A stretch of 64,000 bases of DNA from Ailurus styani (Eukaryota > Chordata > Mammalia > Carnivora > Ailuridae). Under the pieces are notes generated by a model. It was not told the origin of the DNA, did not search any database, and was given only the letters and a program-made list of their open reading frames with translations. Below, piece by piece: positions 47,021 to 57,101 of this stretch. The position numbers and the translations under genes were made by a program. The DNA is taken from contig LNAC01000377.1 of the NCBI GenBank assembly GCA_002007465.1, positions 1,103,349-1,167,348 on the forward strand. Direction: 5' to 3'. The number at the start of each line of letters is the position of its first letter. Within the stretch, counting starts at the first letter, position 1.

Positions 47021-47205
47021 CTTGTGGTTAAGCATGGGCTTTGAAGCCTGACTGATGTGGAGATGCCTCTGCCTGTGTAATTTCAGGTACATTTTGAAAA
47101 AGATATAGGTTCTTAGTTTTCTAATTTGCAAAATGGAGATGATTAAGCCAAACCCATGGAGTTGCTGTGAGGATTGAATTAAAATAAAGCACACGTATAC
47201 AAACA
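47021..47205 (+). repeat. MIR
   Basis: GTGGTTAAGCATGGGCTTTG, CTAATTTGCAAAATGGAGAT and GTTGCTGTGAGGATTGAATT occur in the order of the MIR consensus, sense strand. Confidence 0.8.
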
Positions 47206-48404
47206 CACACAAATGTAAAATGCACAAAGGCTAACAAAGAATATCTTCCAAATTGATAAATGAACATTACTATTACTGAAATACGTTGAATAACTCCACT
47301 GTGGAAACCTTGTGACATTTGAAGACAGTTCAGTTCCACACTTAACTGAATCAATTCTAATTTATTTTTGTAGCATCTTTTTGTTTGGCTTTCTAGTTTA
47401 TAAGCCAACAATCCCTTTTATCTGGGCATTTTTCCCAGTTACCCCTCTCCCTTATCCACATAGATGAGGTACTCATGTCTGTGCTATGTGACACTGACCC
47501 TAAAAAAAAAAAATCAGATTTTTTTCTGCAAGGTTTTAGGGATTGTTGTTAATAGCCAGGGAGTGGGTCACTGGATCCATGACACACACTTAGGAGTTTT
47601 GGGGTAATTGTGTTTGCCCATGTGTACTGGGGTGGTGAAGAGAAACAAAGGCTGCAAAGAGAAAAAAAAAAAAAGAACAGCCAAAGCAAAGATGATGAGG
47701 TCATCCTCATATGTCCCCAGTTCTTGGTTTCCAATTTTCCCTAGGCCTGGCCCATATTCCTGCACTTTTGCTTCTAAAGGACACTGCTCTATCTTTATAC
47801 TAGATTCTATTTTCACTAATCTAGATTAAGTTACTTTCTTTGAAGGAGGGCAACAAAAGTTATATCTAATATGATTACTAATTTGTATAAAATAGATATT
47901 CTCTATAGTGTGCCTTGTGCAAAGAGTGCCAGACTACAATGCACAGCAGAAATCTTATAGGACTCAGTTTTAAAACAGCTGTTGTTAGCTCAATATGTAA
48001 TGTTGCTTGTCATCAATTTACTACCTTTCTGCTACAGTGGCTTTTCCCTGTATGGATCCTATCACCTGTAAATCTGGCACACGTCCAGAAGGTCTAGATT
48101 CAAATCCCTGCCCTCCCACATGGAGCCAAGAGACCAAGAGTATATTCTCTGCTCTTGAAGAATTTCCAGTATATTCTTCTACACAATAGAGTGGGAGTAC
48201 TAAATCTGAGGTGATGCCCCCCTGTGAATTTCCTTGGATCTCTGGTTCCATTCTCTGGTGGGAGAGTCCCAGTCTGTCTTACAGCAGTATTTCAGTGTTT
48301 GAAGCTAAGGGTTCTCTCACTTTAGCTGTTCACATGTTAGGAGCATCTTCAGAGCCTCCTTCTTCCCCACTAGACTCAACAACCAAACAGAACACAGGGA
48401 CTTA
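47206..48404. other. Intergenic, no gene
   Basis: Nothing recognised; A-runs at about 47502-47513 and 47661-47673. Confidence 0.5.
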
Positions 48405-49172
48405 GGGAGCTCATGTCATCCAACCCCTGTCATTGACACAATGAACAGAGCAGCCATGACTGCAGGAGGCTATTTGCTAAACAGCAGGGGCTCATTCACA
48501 AAGGCTGATACAGCTACTGCAGCCACAGAGACCAACCCTCAAAGAGACTAATCAGCCACTTGGTGGTAAGCTGATTGCATTAGGCCAATCCATTCTGAAA
48601 AGGCAATGATTCACCTTGATTAAAATCAATACCTCTTTTGAGTATGGGTTGACTTTCCTCTCTGTAGGGCATCAGCCAACATCACCACGTGAAAACTCAC
48701 AGAGGATTTGATTTAATGACAAGTGATCCTGCATAATATCTCTTTGGGCCAAGACTCACTTAGCAAAGTTGGTATAGCTGTGAGATCATGATTATGGGAT
48801 CCACTGATCCTTCCATATACTGTGCCATCCAGAAGTAGCTCGCCTGAGAATAACATATGACCTTTTGAAAGCACAGCTAAGGCACCAGCTTAGAGATGAT
48901 ACTCTTCAAGAATGGGGTGCCACCCTCCAGAATGCAGTATGAACCCTAAGTCAATGACTGTTTTATGTTACTGTGTTCCCAACAGGCAAAATACATGGTC
49001 CAGGAATCAAGAGTGGTAGCAAGAATAGCCCTTGTTACATTACTTCCAATTACCTGCTGGGGAAATTTGTGCTTTCAGTCACTGTAACAGCAGGCTTTAT
49101 AGGTCTAAGGATCCTAGTTCCTAAAGGAGGGTTGCTTCCACCAGGGAACACAGAAAGAGCCTCATTAAACAT
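48405..49172 (+). mobile_element. ERVL remnant, integrase/dUTPase-region part 1
   Basis: A plus-strand piece of a class III (ERVL) provirus. It reads GGGGTGCCACCCTCCAGAAT, GTGTTCCCAACAGGCAAAAT, GGGGAAATTTGTGCTTTCAG and TGCTTCCACCAGGGAACACA in the order of the ERVL internal region 3' of the reverse transcriptase, where integrase and dUTPase lie. It is heavily mutated, with no long open frame. It breaks off at an old L1 (49180) and resumes at about 51150. Confidence 0.7.
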
Positions 49173-49977
49173 TTGTACCCCTTAATTGAGGTATAACTTA
49201 AATACCATAAAATTCACCTATTGTAAGATACAGTTCAATGATTTTTGATGAATCTATACAGTTGTGCAATTATCACTGCAAACAAATTTTAGAACATTTG
49301 TATCATTTCAGAAAGTTCTCTCGTGCCCATTTGTACTCAGTTCCCAACTCCAGTCCCAGGTACCTACTAATCAACTCATTTCTAGAAAGATTTGCTTTTT
49401 CTAGAAATTTAGATAAGTGGAGCCATACAATATGTAGATTTTGTGTCTGGCATCTTTCATTTAGCATGTTTTTGAGACTCATCCACTTATAACACATATC
49501 AGTAGTCTCCTTCTTGTTACAAACGTATTATATGGATCTACCACACTGTGTTTATCTATTCATTGATGGACATTTGGATTTTTCCAATTTTTGACTATCA
49601 TGAATAATGCTACTATGTACATTCAAGTACACAGCTTGGAATTGGTGGGTCATATGGTACAAATGTGTTTAATTCTAAGAAACTGCTGAACTACTCTCCA
49701 AAGTGGCTGCATCATTTTAAATGACCACAAACAATGTATGACATGTCCAGTTTCTCTACATCCTTACCAACACTTGGGGGTTAAAAGTCTTTTCAGTGTA
49801 GCTCTTGTAGTGGATGTGTAGTAGTATCTCAGTGTAGTTGTAATTTGGATTTCCCTGACGGCCACTAATGTTGAGCATCTTTTCATGTGCTTATTAGCCA
49901 TTCACACACCTTTTTGGTGAAGATATTTAAATTGGGCTGTTTGTCTTTTTATTATTGAGTCATATGTAGGAGTTTTC

Positions 49978-50175
49978 TTTTTTTTTAAAGATTTGAGAGA
50001 GGGGGAGCATGTGATCAGGGGGAGGGGCAGAGGGAGAGGGAGAGAAAGAAGCCTCAAGCATACTTCCCACTTAGAATGGAGCCTGATGCAGGGCTCAATC
50101 CCAGGACCCTGAGATCAAGACCTGAGCTGAAATCAAGAGTTGGGAACTTACCCCACTGAGCCACTCAGGCACCCC
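49978..50175 (-). mobile_element. Older carnivore SINE, minus strand
   Basis: Poly-T, AAAGATTTGAGAGAGGGGGA, body with CAATCCCAGGACCCTGAGAT and head complement GAGCCACTCAGGCACCCC. It lacks the ATTTATT block and is diverged. Confidence 0.9.
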
Positions 50176-50284
50176 TAGTCCTTTGTATGACTTTTTAATG
50201 CAAACTAGACATAAGTCCTTTATCATATATATAATTTGAAAATATTTTCAGTCCTTTTTGTGTTTTCACTTTTTTCATTGAAAA

Positions 50285-50560
50285 TATTTTTTAAATTTTT
50301 TAATATATAAGGTATTATTTGCCCCAGAGGTACAGGTCTGTGAATCATCAGGCTTACACCTTTCACAGCACTCACCATAGCACAAACCCTCCCCAATGTC
50401 CATAACCCAGCCACCCTATCCCTACCCTCCCACCCCCAAGTAACCCTCAGTTTGTTTCATGAGTTTAAGAGTCTCTTATGGTTTGTCTCCTTCCCCATCC
50501 CATCTTGTTTCATTTTTTCCCTCCCTACCCCCCACAACCCCCTACCCTGCTCCTCAATGT
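50285..50560 (-). mobile_element. Carnivore L1 3' end, antisense
   Basis: The complement of the L1 3' end: GCCCCAGAGGTACAGGTCTG, GAATCATCAGGCTTACACCT, CACCATAGCACAAACCCTCC and CTCAGTTTGTTTCATGAGTT. It is nested inside the older L1. Confidence 0.82.
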
Positions 50561-50933
50561 CTTTTCATTTTTATGGTGTCATTTGAAAAACAAAAGTTTT
50601 AATTTGTAGTACAATAATCAATTTTTAAAAATAAGATTTAGTCTTATTTAAGAAATCTTTACTTAACCCAAGGTCATAAAGATTTTCTCTCATGTTTTCT
50701 TCTATAAGTTGTATAGTTTTAAGTTTTACATTTAGATTTGTGATCCATTTTGAATTAACTTTTTGTATGGTGTGAAATAAGTGTCTTATTTATTTTTTAC
50801 ATATGAATATCCAATTGTTTCAGATCATTTGCTGAAAAGACTATCTCCCCCCCAACCCCCAATTGCCTTGGCCCCTTTGTTGAAAGGCAAGTGACCATAA
50901 ATATAAGGACTAATTTCTCTAAGGACTTTCTAT

Positions 50934-51128
50934 TTTTTTTAAGATTTTATTTATTTATTTCACAGAGGGAGAGAGATCACAAGGAGGCAGAGAGGCAGGC
51001 AGACAGAGAGAGGGGGAAGCAGGCTCCCCGCCGAGCAGGGAGCCCGATGCAGGACTCGATCCCAGGACCCTGAGATCATGACCTGAGCCGAAAGCAGAGG
51101 CTTTAACCCACTGAGCCACCCAGGCGCC
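50934..51128 (-). mobile_element. Carnivore SINE, minus strand
   Basis: T-run, AAGATTTTATTTATTTATTT, GATCACAAGGAGGCAGAGAG, and head complement GAGCCACCCAGGCGCC. A short CTCTATTTT/TTCTATTTT duplication flanks it. Confidence 0.95.
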
Positions 51129-51149
51129 CTCTATTTTGTTTTTTCTACC

Positions 51150-51297
51150 AAACTTAAAGCTGTAGCTATCCCCCAGTCATGTTGAACTTCTTATGCCAAG
51201 AGACCAGCAGGCAAGGAAAGGAGTCACTATCCTAATTACATATAACTGATTCTAATCATCAGGAGGAGATAGGGCTGCTTTTACACAATGAGGGCTG
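51150..51297 (+). mobile_element. ERVL remnant, part 2
   Basis: It continues the ERVL text interrupted at 49172: AGAGACCAGCAGGCAAGGAA, GGAGTCACTATCCTAATTAC, TCATCAGGAGGAGATAGGGC. Same strand, and the next part in order. Confidence 0.6.
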
Positions 51298-51365
51298 CTA
51301 TGGACTAAATGTCTGTGTCCCACTAAAGTACATATATTGAATTCCTCAGAGTCTACTACCTGGGA
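51297..51365 (+). repeat. MLT1 5' fragment
   Basis: TGCTATGGACTAAATGTCTG and TGTCCCAC, then GAATTCCTCAGAGT, look like the first part of an MLT1 LTR, sense strand. Similarity fades after about 65 bases. Confidence 0.45.
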
Positions 51366-51832
51366 AACTCAACCTATAACTACTATGTATCCAACAGTAG
51401 GGCCATATCTCAGAGTTTCAGAATCAGGTTGTCTGGTTTTTGAGAGAGCTATCATTTCAGTCCAGAAGTTATTCCATTGTAAGCACAACACAGCTGTGGA
51501 GATCCAAGACAACATTTCACGGAAAAATAAAGTAAAATAAATGTGGCATTGCATGGAACAAAAGCATTGTGCATTTTCCATTTTAGAGAGGCTAGGTAAG
51601 CATCAGGTTTCAGAATAATGCAGAAAGCCAAGCAACTGATAGTACAAGAGAAGATTGGTTGTGTGGTTGTGGCCAATGGGGGTTTACTCACAATAGGAAA
51701 AAACAAAATTATGCAAATTGACCAAAGATGATCATGGTATTGTGGGTTCCAAGAACTGATAGACATCATCAAATAGGGATCCTCATGTGTCTAATATTTG
51801 CACCGTGTTACTGCGGAATGTCAATCAATTAC
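51366..51832. other. Intergenic, possibly more old retroviral debris
   Basis: No gene is seen. The adjacency to ERVL sequence suggests retroviral debris, but I cannot align it. Confidence 0.35.
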
Positions 51833-51955
51833 TGAGGACAATGCTTCCTAAACTTTAATGTGCATATAAATCATCTGGGGATTTTGTTAAAATGCAGACC
51901 ATGGTTTAGTAAATCTGGAGTGGGACTAGAGATTCTGCAGTTTTAACATGATCTC
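51833..51955 (-). repeat. MER5-type hAT MITE
   Basis: CAATGCTTCCTAAACTTTAA, AAATCATCTGGGGATTTTGT and AGTGGGACTAGAGATTCTGC match the MER5 group. Confidence 0.7.
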
Positions 51956-52050
51956 AAGTGATTCCACTACTGGTCTTAGACTACATTTGAATAGCAAGTA
52001 CCTAGAATATTCTGGCAGAAGTAGTCTGTCACTGGGATTGATTTATATAA

Positions 52051-52252
52051 TTTTTTTTAAAGATTTTATTTATTCATTTGACACAGAGAGAGAGATTACA
52101 AGTAGGCAGAGAGACAGGCAGAGAGAGAGGAGAGAGGAGGAAGCAGGCTCCCTGCTGAGCAGAAAGCCCGATGTGGGCCTCGATCCCAGGACCCTGGGAT
52201 CATGACCTGAGCCGAAGGCAGCGGCTTTAACCCACTGAGCCACCCAGGCGCC
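52051..52252 (-). mobile_element. Young carnivore SINE, minus strand
   Basis: Full-length young subtype (TTTGACACAGAGAGAGAGAT ... GGCAGCGGCTTTAACCCACT). The AT-rich target duplication is unclear in length. Confidence 0.96.
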
Positions 52253-52254
52253 CT

Positions 52255-52655
52255 ATAAATTTGTTTTTCTGATTGATTTATATATTCTTGTTTGAGTAAT
52301 AATTTTGAGACAGCTAAAAGATTCAAATGAATATAGTAGTCTCTAGAGCAACCACTAGAAAAATAAGGCAAAGAGATAAAGCCAAAAGCCAATAGATAAA
52401 TTAAAATGGAATTAGTTCTAAGAACTATTCAATTAACCCAAGAGATTGCAGGAAAGGAAGAACAGAGGAATGAAAAATAGGTGAGATAAATGGAAAACAA
52501 TAAGAAAATAGTAAATCTATAATATAATAATAATTTTAAAAATAAAATAAAAAAGATAGTAAATCTAAACCCAACTAATCAATGATTATATTAAACAGAA
52601 ATAGATTAAACATACTAATTAAAATACAGAGACTATCATTCTGAGCAATAAAAAT
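52255..52655 (+). repeat. Old L1 ORF2-derived fragment
   Basis: AGAGCAACCACTAGAAAAAT, GAATTAGTTCTAAGAACTAT, then ATAGTAAATCTAAACCCAAC and ATTAAAATACAGAGACTATC follow an old L1M ORF2 in order. No long open frame. Confidence 0.65.
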
Positions 52656-53835
52656 AAACTCAAAATTAATGAAAGACTTAAATGTGAGACAAGAATGCAT
52701 CAAAATCCTAGAGAACACAAGCAGCAACCTCTTTGACCTTGGCTGCAACAACTTCTTGCTAGACACATCTTCAAAGGCAAGGGAAACAAAAGCAAAAATG
52801 AACTATTGGGACTTCATCAAGATAAAAAGCTTTTGCACAGCAAACGGTCAACAAAACTAAAAGGCAACCTACAGAATGGGAGAAGGTATTTGGAAATGTC
52901 TTATCAGATAAAGGGCTAGTACCTGAAAGCTCTGAAGAACTTCTCAAACTCGACACCCAAAAAACAAATAATCCAGTCAAGAAATGAGCAGATGACATAA
53001 ACAGACATTTCTCCAAGGAAGACATACAAATGGCCAACAGACACCTGAAAAACTGCTCAGCATCACTCGGCATCAGGGAAATACAGATCAAAACCACAAT
53101 GAGATACCACCTCACACTAGTCAGAATGGCTAAAATTAACAAGTCAGGAAACGACAGATGTTGGCAAGGATGTGGAGAAAAGGGAATCCTCCTACACTGT
53201 TGGTGGGAATGCAAGCTGGTGCAGCCACTCTGGAAAACAGTATGGAGGTTCCTCAAAAAGTTGAAAATAGAGCTACCCTACAACCCAGCAATTGCACTAC
53301 TGGGTATTTACCCTAAAGATACAAAGGTAGTGATCCTCAGGGGCACATGCACCCGAATGTTTACAGCAGCAATGTCCACAATAGCCAAACTATGGAAAGA
53401 ACCTAGATGTCCATCAACAGATGAATGGATAAAGAAGATGTGGTATATATATACAACGAAATACTACGCAGCCATCAAAAGAAACAAAATCTTGCCATTT
53501 GCAATGACATGGATGGAACTAGAGGGTATTATGCTAAGCGAAATAAATCAGAGAAAGATAATTATCATGTGATCTCTCTGATATGAGGAACTTGAGGGGC
53601 AAGGTGGGGGTCGTGGGGGATAGGGAGGGAAAAAATGAAACAAGATGGGATCAGGAAGGAGACAAACCATAAGAGACCCTTAATCTCACGAAACAAACTG
53701 AGGGTTACTGGGGGGTGGGAGGGTAGGGATAGGGTGGCCGGGTTATGGACATTGGGGAGGGTTTGTGCTATGGTGAGTGCTGTGAAAGCTGTAACTGATG
53801 ATTCACAGACCTATACTCCTGGGGCAAAAAAAAAA
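52656..53835 (+). mobile_element. L1 3' region, 5' truncated, decayed ORF2 end
   Basis: An LTR-less retrotransposon end on the plus strand, truncated within ORF2 and ending in a poly-A tail (about 53826-53839). The frame at 53030-53572 (180 codons) is the C-terminal part of L1 ORF2. It keeps the cysteine-rich motif C-x3-C-x7-H-x4-C in [18 protein letters not shown], then [39 protein letters not shown] and FAMTWMELE. The reverse transcriptase and endonuclease domains are missing, so it cannot move itself. The 3' UTR holds the usual G-rich block and CTGATGATTCACAGACCTAT. Confidence 0.92.
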
Positions 53836-53839
53836 AAAA

Positions 53840-54706
53840 TCAGCAAGGGGAATCCTAGAGGCTGCAACCACATTCCAGATTCCACCAGCAAAGAATATCT
53901 TCCCTGGGCTTTGTTCTATACCTCCTGTTCCATGATGATTTTCAAACAAATGACTTGTTGAGGCTATGGAAGAAATACTTAAGCCCAAGACCAGCCAAGT
54001 TCTGTCCCCAAGATAGTTTTCCCTTCCCCCACCCCTTTCCTATCTCTTTGTGCATAAATTCTTCCCCATTTTTCAAGTCCTGGTCAGAAATCTCCTTCTC
54101 CTTGAAGTCTCTTCAAGGTTCTAGGTGGAAGTTCCCCCCAACTGTCCACAGCCATGACTTGAGCACTTGACTTAGAAGCACTGTGCCCACAGATGCTGGT
54201 TCCATAATGCCATGAACATAGAATGTTTGTAAATAATTCATTTCTCTCTGGATGCTCTTTTCAAGAATTTTAAGCATTTTGAAGTTTGTAGAAAATCAAG
54301 CAGGACATGGAAATGCTTCCCTTGATGTCCTTCAGTGGCCTAAGAGTGGAAAGTTCCAGCAGGAACAAAGGAAAGAGAAAAAGAAGTCTTCTTAGGGTGT
54401 TTTCAGTATGATTAGATCCTGGGGATATTGTCCCAGAAGTATAAAAAGTTTTCTTACTTTAAATGATTCCATTTTCAAACTTCTAATCACTTCAGGGAGC
54501 ACAACAGTCCCAATTACTGCACTGATTTCAAGTTGCCTTCTGGTTGTTCCTTTGGAGATTTTGCCTACAATACACTATCAGGACATGTGGGAAGAACTGG
54601 TTTTCACCCCTTCTTCAAATCAGAGGTGGACATCTCAGCCTAGGCCTTTTGAAATAGTATTGTTATTTCTGGCCTATGCACTATTCCCAAACTGTAGGCA
54701 CCCTTT
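53840..54706. other. Intergenic, no gene
   Basis: Nothing recognised apart from short open frames. Confidence 0.5.
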
Positions 54707-54720
54707 CTCAGTAGGTTTCT

Positions 54721-54922
54721 TTTTTTTTTTTTAAGATTTTATTGATTTATTTGACAGAGAGAGACACAGCAAGAGAGTGAGCACAAGCAAGAGGAGTGGG
54801 AGAGGGAGAAGGAGAAGCAGGCTTCCTGCTGAGCAGCCTGATGCTGGGCTCAATCTCAGGACCGTGGGATCATGACCTGAGCCGAAGGCAGACGCTTAAT
54901 GACTGAGCCACCCAGGCACCCC
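54721..54922 (-). mobile_element. Carnivore SINE, minus strand
   Basis: Poly-T, AAGATTTTATTGATTTATTT, body with GATCATGACCTGAGCCGAAG, head complement GAGCCACCCAGGCACCCC. The target duplication is CTCAGTAGGTTTCT (54707-54720) against CTCAGGAGGTTCCT (54923-54936). Confidence 0.94.
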
Positions 54923-54936
54923 CTCAGGAGGTTCCT

Positions 54937-55301
54937 GATAAAGGTAAGTGAGAGTTCTTATCAGAGTGATCTTCAACCTTTTATTAGCACAGTAACATTT
55001 CCAGCTTGTGACTTGATTTTTCAAAGGGGGTTGGGACTTAACAAGGGAAGAGATAAAGCAATTTCAGTAGTCTCACAAAGACTGAGGGAAACAAAAACCC
55101 CTTCTTCCTGGATCAGAAAAATCTAGATGGAAAGAAGCCTATGAAACTTTTTAGTCTTATTTAATGGACTCATCTAACTTCAGAGACACCGTCAGAAATG
55201 AGATAGGCTCATCGTTTCAGAGTCCCTTCTCATATAACTCCAGGGGGCATCATTCACATAGTAGCCATGGAAAGACTACAGTTGTCCCAGAGTTAGGCTC
55301 C
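54937..55301. other. Intergenic, no gene
   Basis: Nothing recognised. Confidence 0.5.
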
Positions 55302-55448
55302 AGAGGGCGCCATTTAAATTGCCTGCAATACCTTGAAGGAGCCTCANAGATCATGACCTGAGCCGAAAGCAGAGGCATTAACCCACTGAGCCACCCAGGC
55401 GCCCAGAGGGCGCCATTTAAATTGCCTGCAATACCTTGAAGGAGGCTC
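55302..55448 (-). other. Assembly junction: partial SINE, one N, 44-bp direct repeat
   Basis: Only the head half of a minus-strand SINE is present (55348-55402, AGATCATGACCTGAGCCGAA to GCCACCCAGGCGCC). Its tail half is missing and an N stands at 55347. The same 44 bases (starting AGAGGGCGCCATTTAAATTG) lie on both sides (55302-55345 and 55405-55448) with one mismatch. A target duplication this long is unusual, so unmerged contig ends around a SINE are more likely. Confidence 0.8.
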
Positions 55449-57101
55449 GCCGGCTGAGTAGCCTGCACTTACCCCACCTTCCCTCCCCACTTCAACAAGA
55501 GCAGCTCTGCTTTATATTTGGGGGCTCTAAATTTAAGAAAACGAAAGTTCTCTTTCCTAAAAAAAAAAAGTAGTAATAATTTTCTTTCCTAGATAGTTTG
55601 AACATCCTTGATCTCTTATAATCCCAATACAAAATAAGGTAAGCTGAGGATATAAGAGAGGGAAGGAAGCACTGAAGTCTACATAGCAGGTTAGAAGGTT
55701 AAAAAGAATACAGCCCAAATTTCTGCCTTGCAGACCTGATGACTTTCCATAGATTCAAAGCAGTTCCAGAAGGAAGCTGACTACCATCATATGAATAAGA
55801 AGCTCACAGAAATTTCCCTGCTTGGTTCAATATGAAGAACCATTTTCTAATACTCCAGAGCTCTGCAAATAATGCAGGATGCTATTTGGGAATATACTGA
55901 GCTCTTCATTATTAAAAGAAACTGTGCAGAAAATGATCTAGAGTGGGAGAGAGCGTTGGACTAGATTACTCGGGGAGCATAATCAATGACAGAATACTAG
56001 TCTGGGTGACATAGCTGAGTCAAAAGGCTCAAGGACTACTAATGTCCATTGGTTCCTATAAGGATGCTGATCCAGAGGAAGGGTGACCCAGTAGAATAAG
56101 AAAAAAAAGCACTGCTTTAGTTATCTAAGAGAACTAGATTTCCAGAAGCTGTAATCCACTGTGCATTTTTAGAGCCAGTCCTCTATCTTCATGGAACATC
56201 AGATTCAAACCATTTGGGGCATACTGGCATTTCCAGAGCATGAAGTTACTTTGGAGACCCCCTCCCACCAAACACACACTACTTCCCTTTCCATCTCTGC
56301 ATGCCCAGTCTGTTTTTGTCCTTGAAAGCCCAGCTAGATTCTCTATCATCAAAGGAACCTTTCATAACTCTATTCTCATCAATACTCCAGATGCCCTTTC
56401 AGACACTTTAGCCTCTCCTAAATCCTTCTGCTTCCCTTTCCTGATAAGTTGTGAGTATGCTTAAGTCTGGTTTATGGGGCACCCCTGTTTCTCATAGGAA
56501 CTGTCATCCCCACATACTTGGTGAACAACAAATAGTTTAGTGGAAGGATGGTCAGACACTAATGGATGAATGGATGGGTTGGATGAATGCATGGAAATAC
56601 AGACGGATGGAAAGCCCTGGAGCAGGTGGGACCCATGAGAAAGGAAACAACAGGAGTGTATTTTCTGTGAGAATGATCTGGAGAGAAGAAAGAAAGTATG
56701 CAGTCACAACTAATCATTTCACTAGTAACTGGCACAAAGTTGGAGAACATGAAGCAAACTTAAAGTCACTTTTCTGATCAAAGTTGAATGAGATGATTTG
56801 CCATACAGACATAGAACCATAAAAATGAATGTGTTATATCTCTTATCTCTGATCAAATGCATTAAATTATCAGAATCACCATTTTAAATATCGTAAATTT
56901 GATGTCTTATGGCCCCAAAGTAATTTCTGATTTTATTGCTTCTTTTTCTAGGAAGAAATAGAAACTGTGGGCTTTCAAGACTATTTTCTAATCACTCAGC
57001 CTAACTGGAACTCCAGACCAGATGCCTTGGACCTTAGCAAGGCAAAGAATATTGAGTTTGGATCTCTGAGTGTTTTCCTCTGTTGAAAGAGGAGATATGC
57101 C
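55449..57101. other. Intergenic and 5' flank of OR copy 4
   Basis: No gene is recognised. A GGATGAATGGATG-type simple stretch lies near 56562-56595. A TTCTTTTTCTAG acceptor-like site ends near 56952, about 150 bases before the OR start, and may close a 5' UTR intron. Confidence 0.5.

Larger units (their letters stand above)
49180..50933 (-). repeat. Old L1M, antisense, inserted in the ERVL remnant
   Basis: Antisense L1M-type sequence: TTGAGGTATAACTTAAATAC, TGTGCAATTATCACTGCAAA, AGATAAGTGGAGCCATACAA, TTGATGGACATTTGGATTTT and CCAACACTTGGGGGTTAAAA. It is itself interrupted by a SINE (49978-50175) and a younger L1 3' end (50285-50560). It extends to about 50.93 kb, where another SINE follows. 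Confidence 0.75.

Noticed and set aside
53030..53572. 180-codon frame as a possible host gene
   Set aside because: It is the C-terminal part of L1 ORF2, including its C-x3-C-x7-H-x4-C motif, in a 5'-truncated L1 with a poly-A tail.
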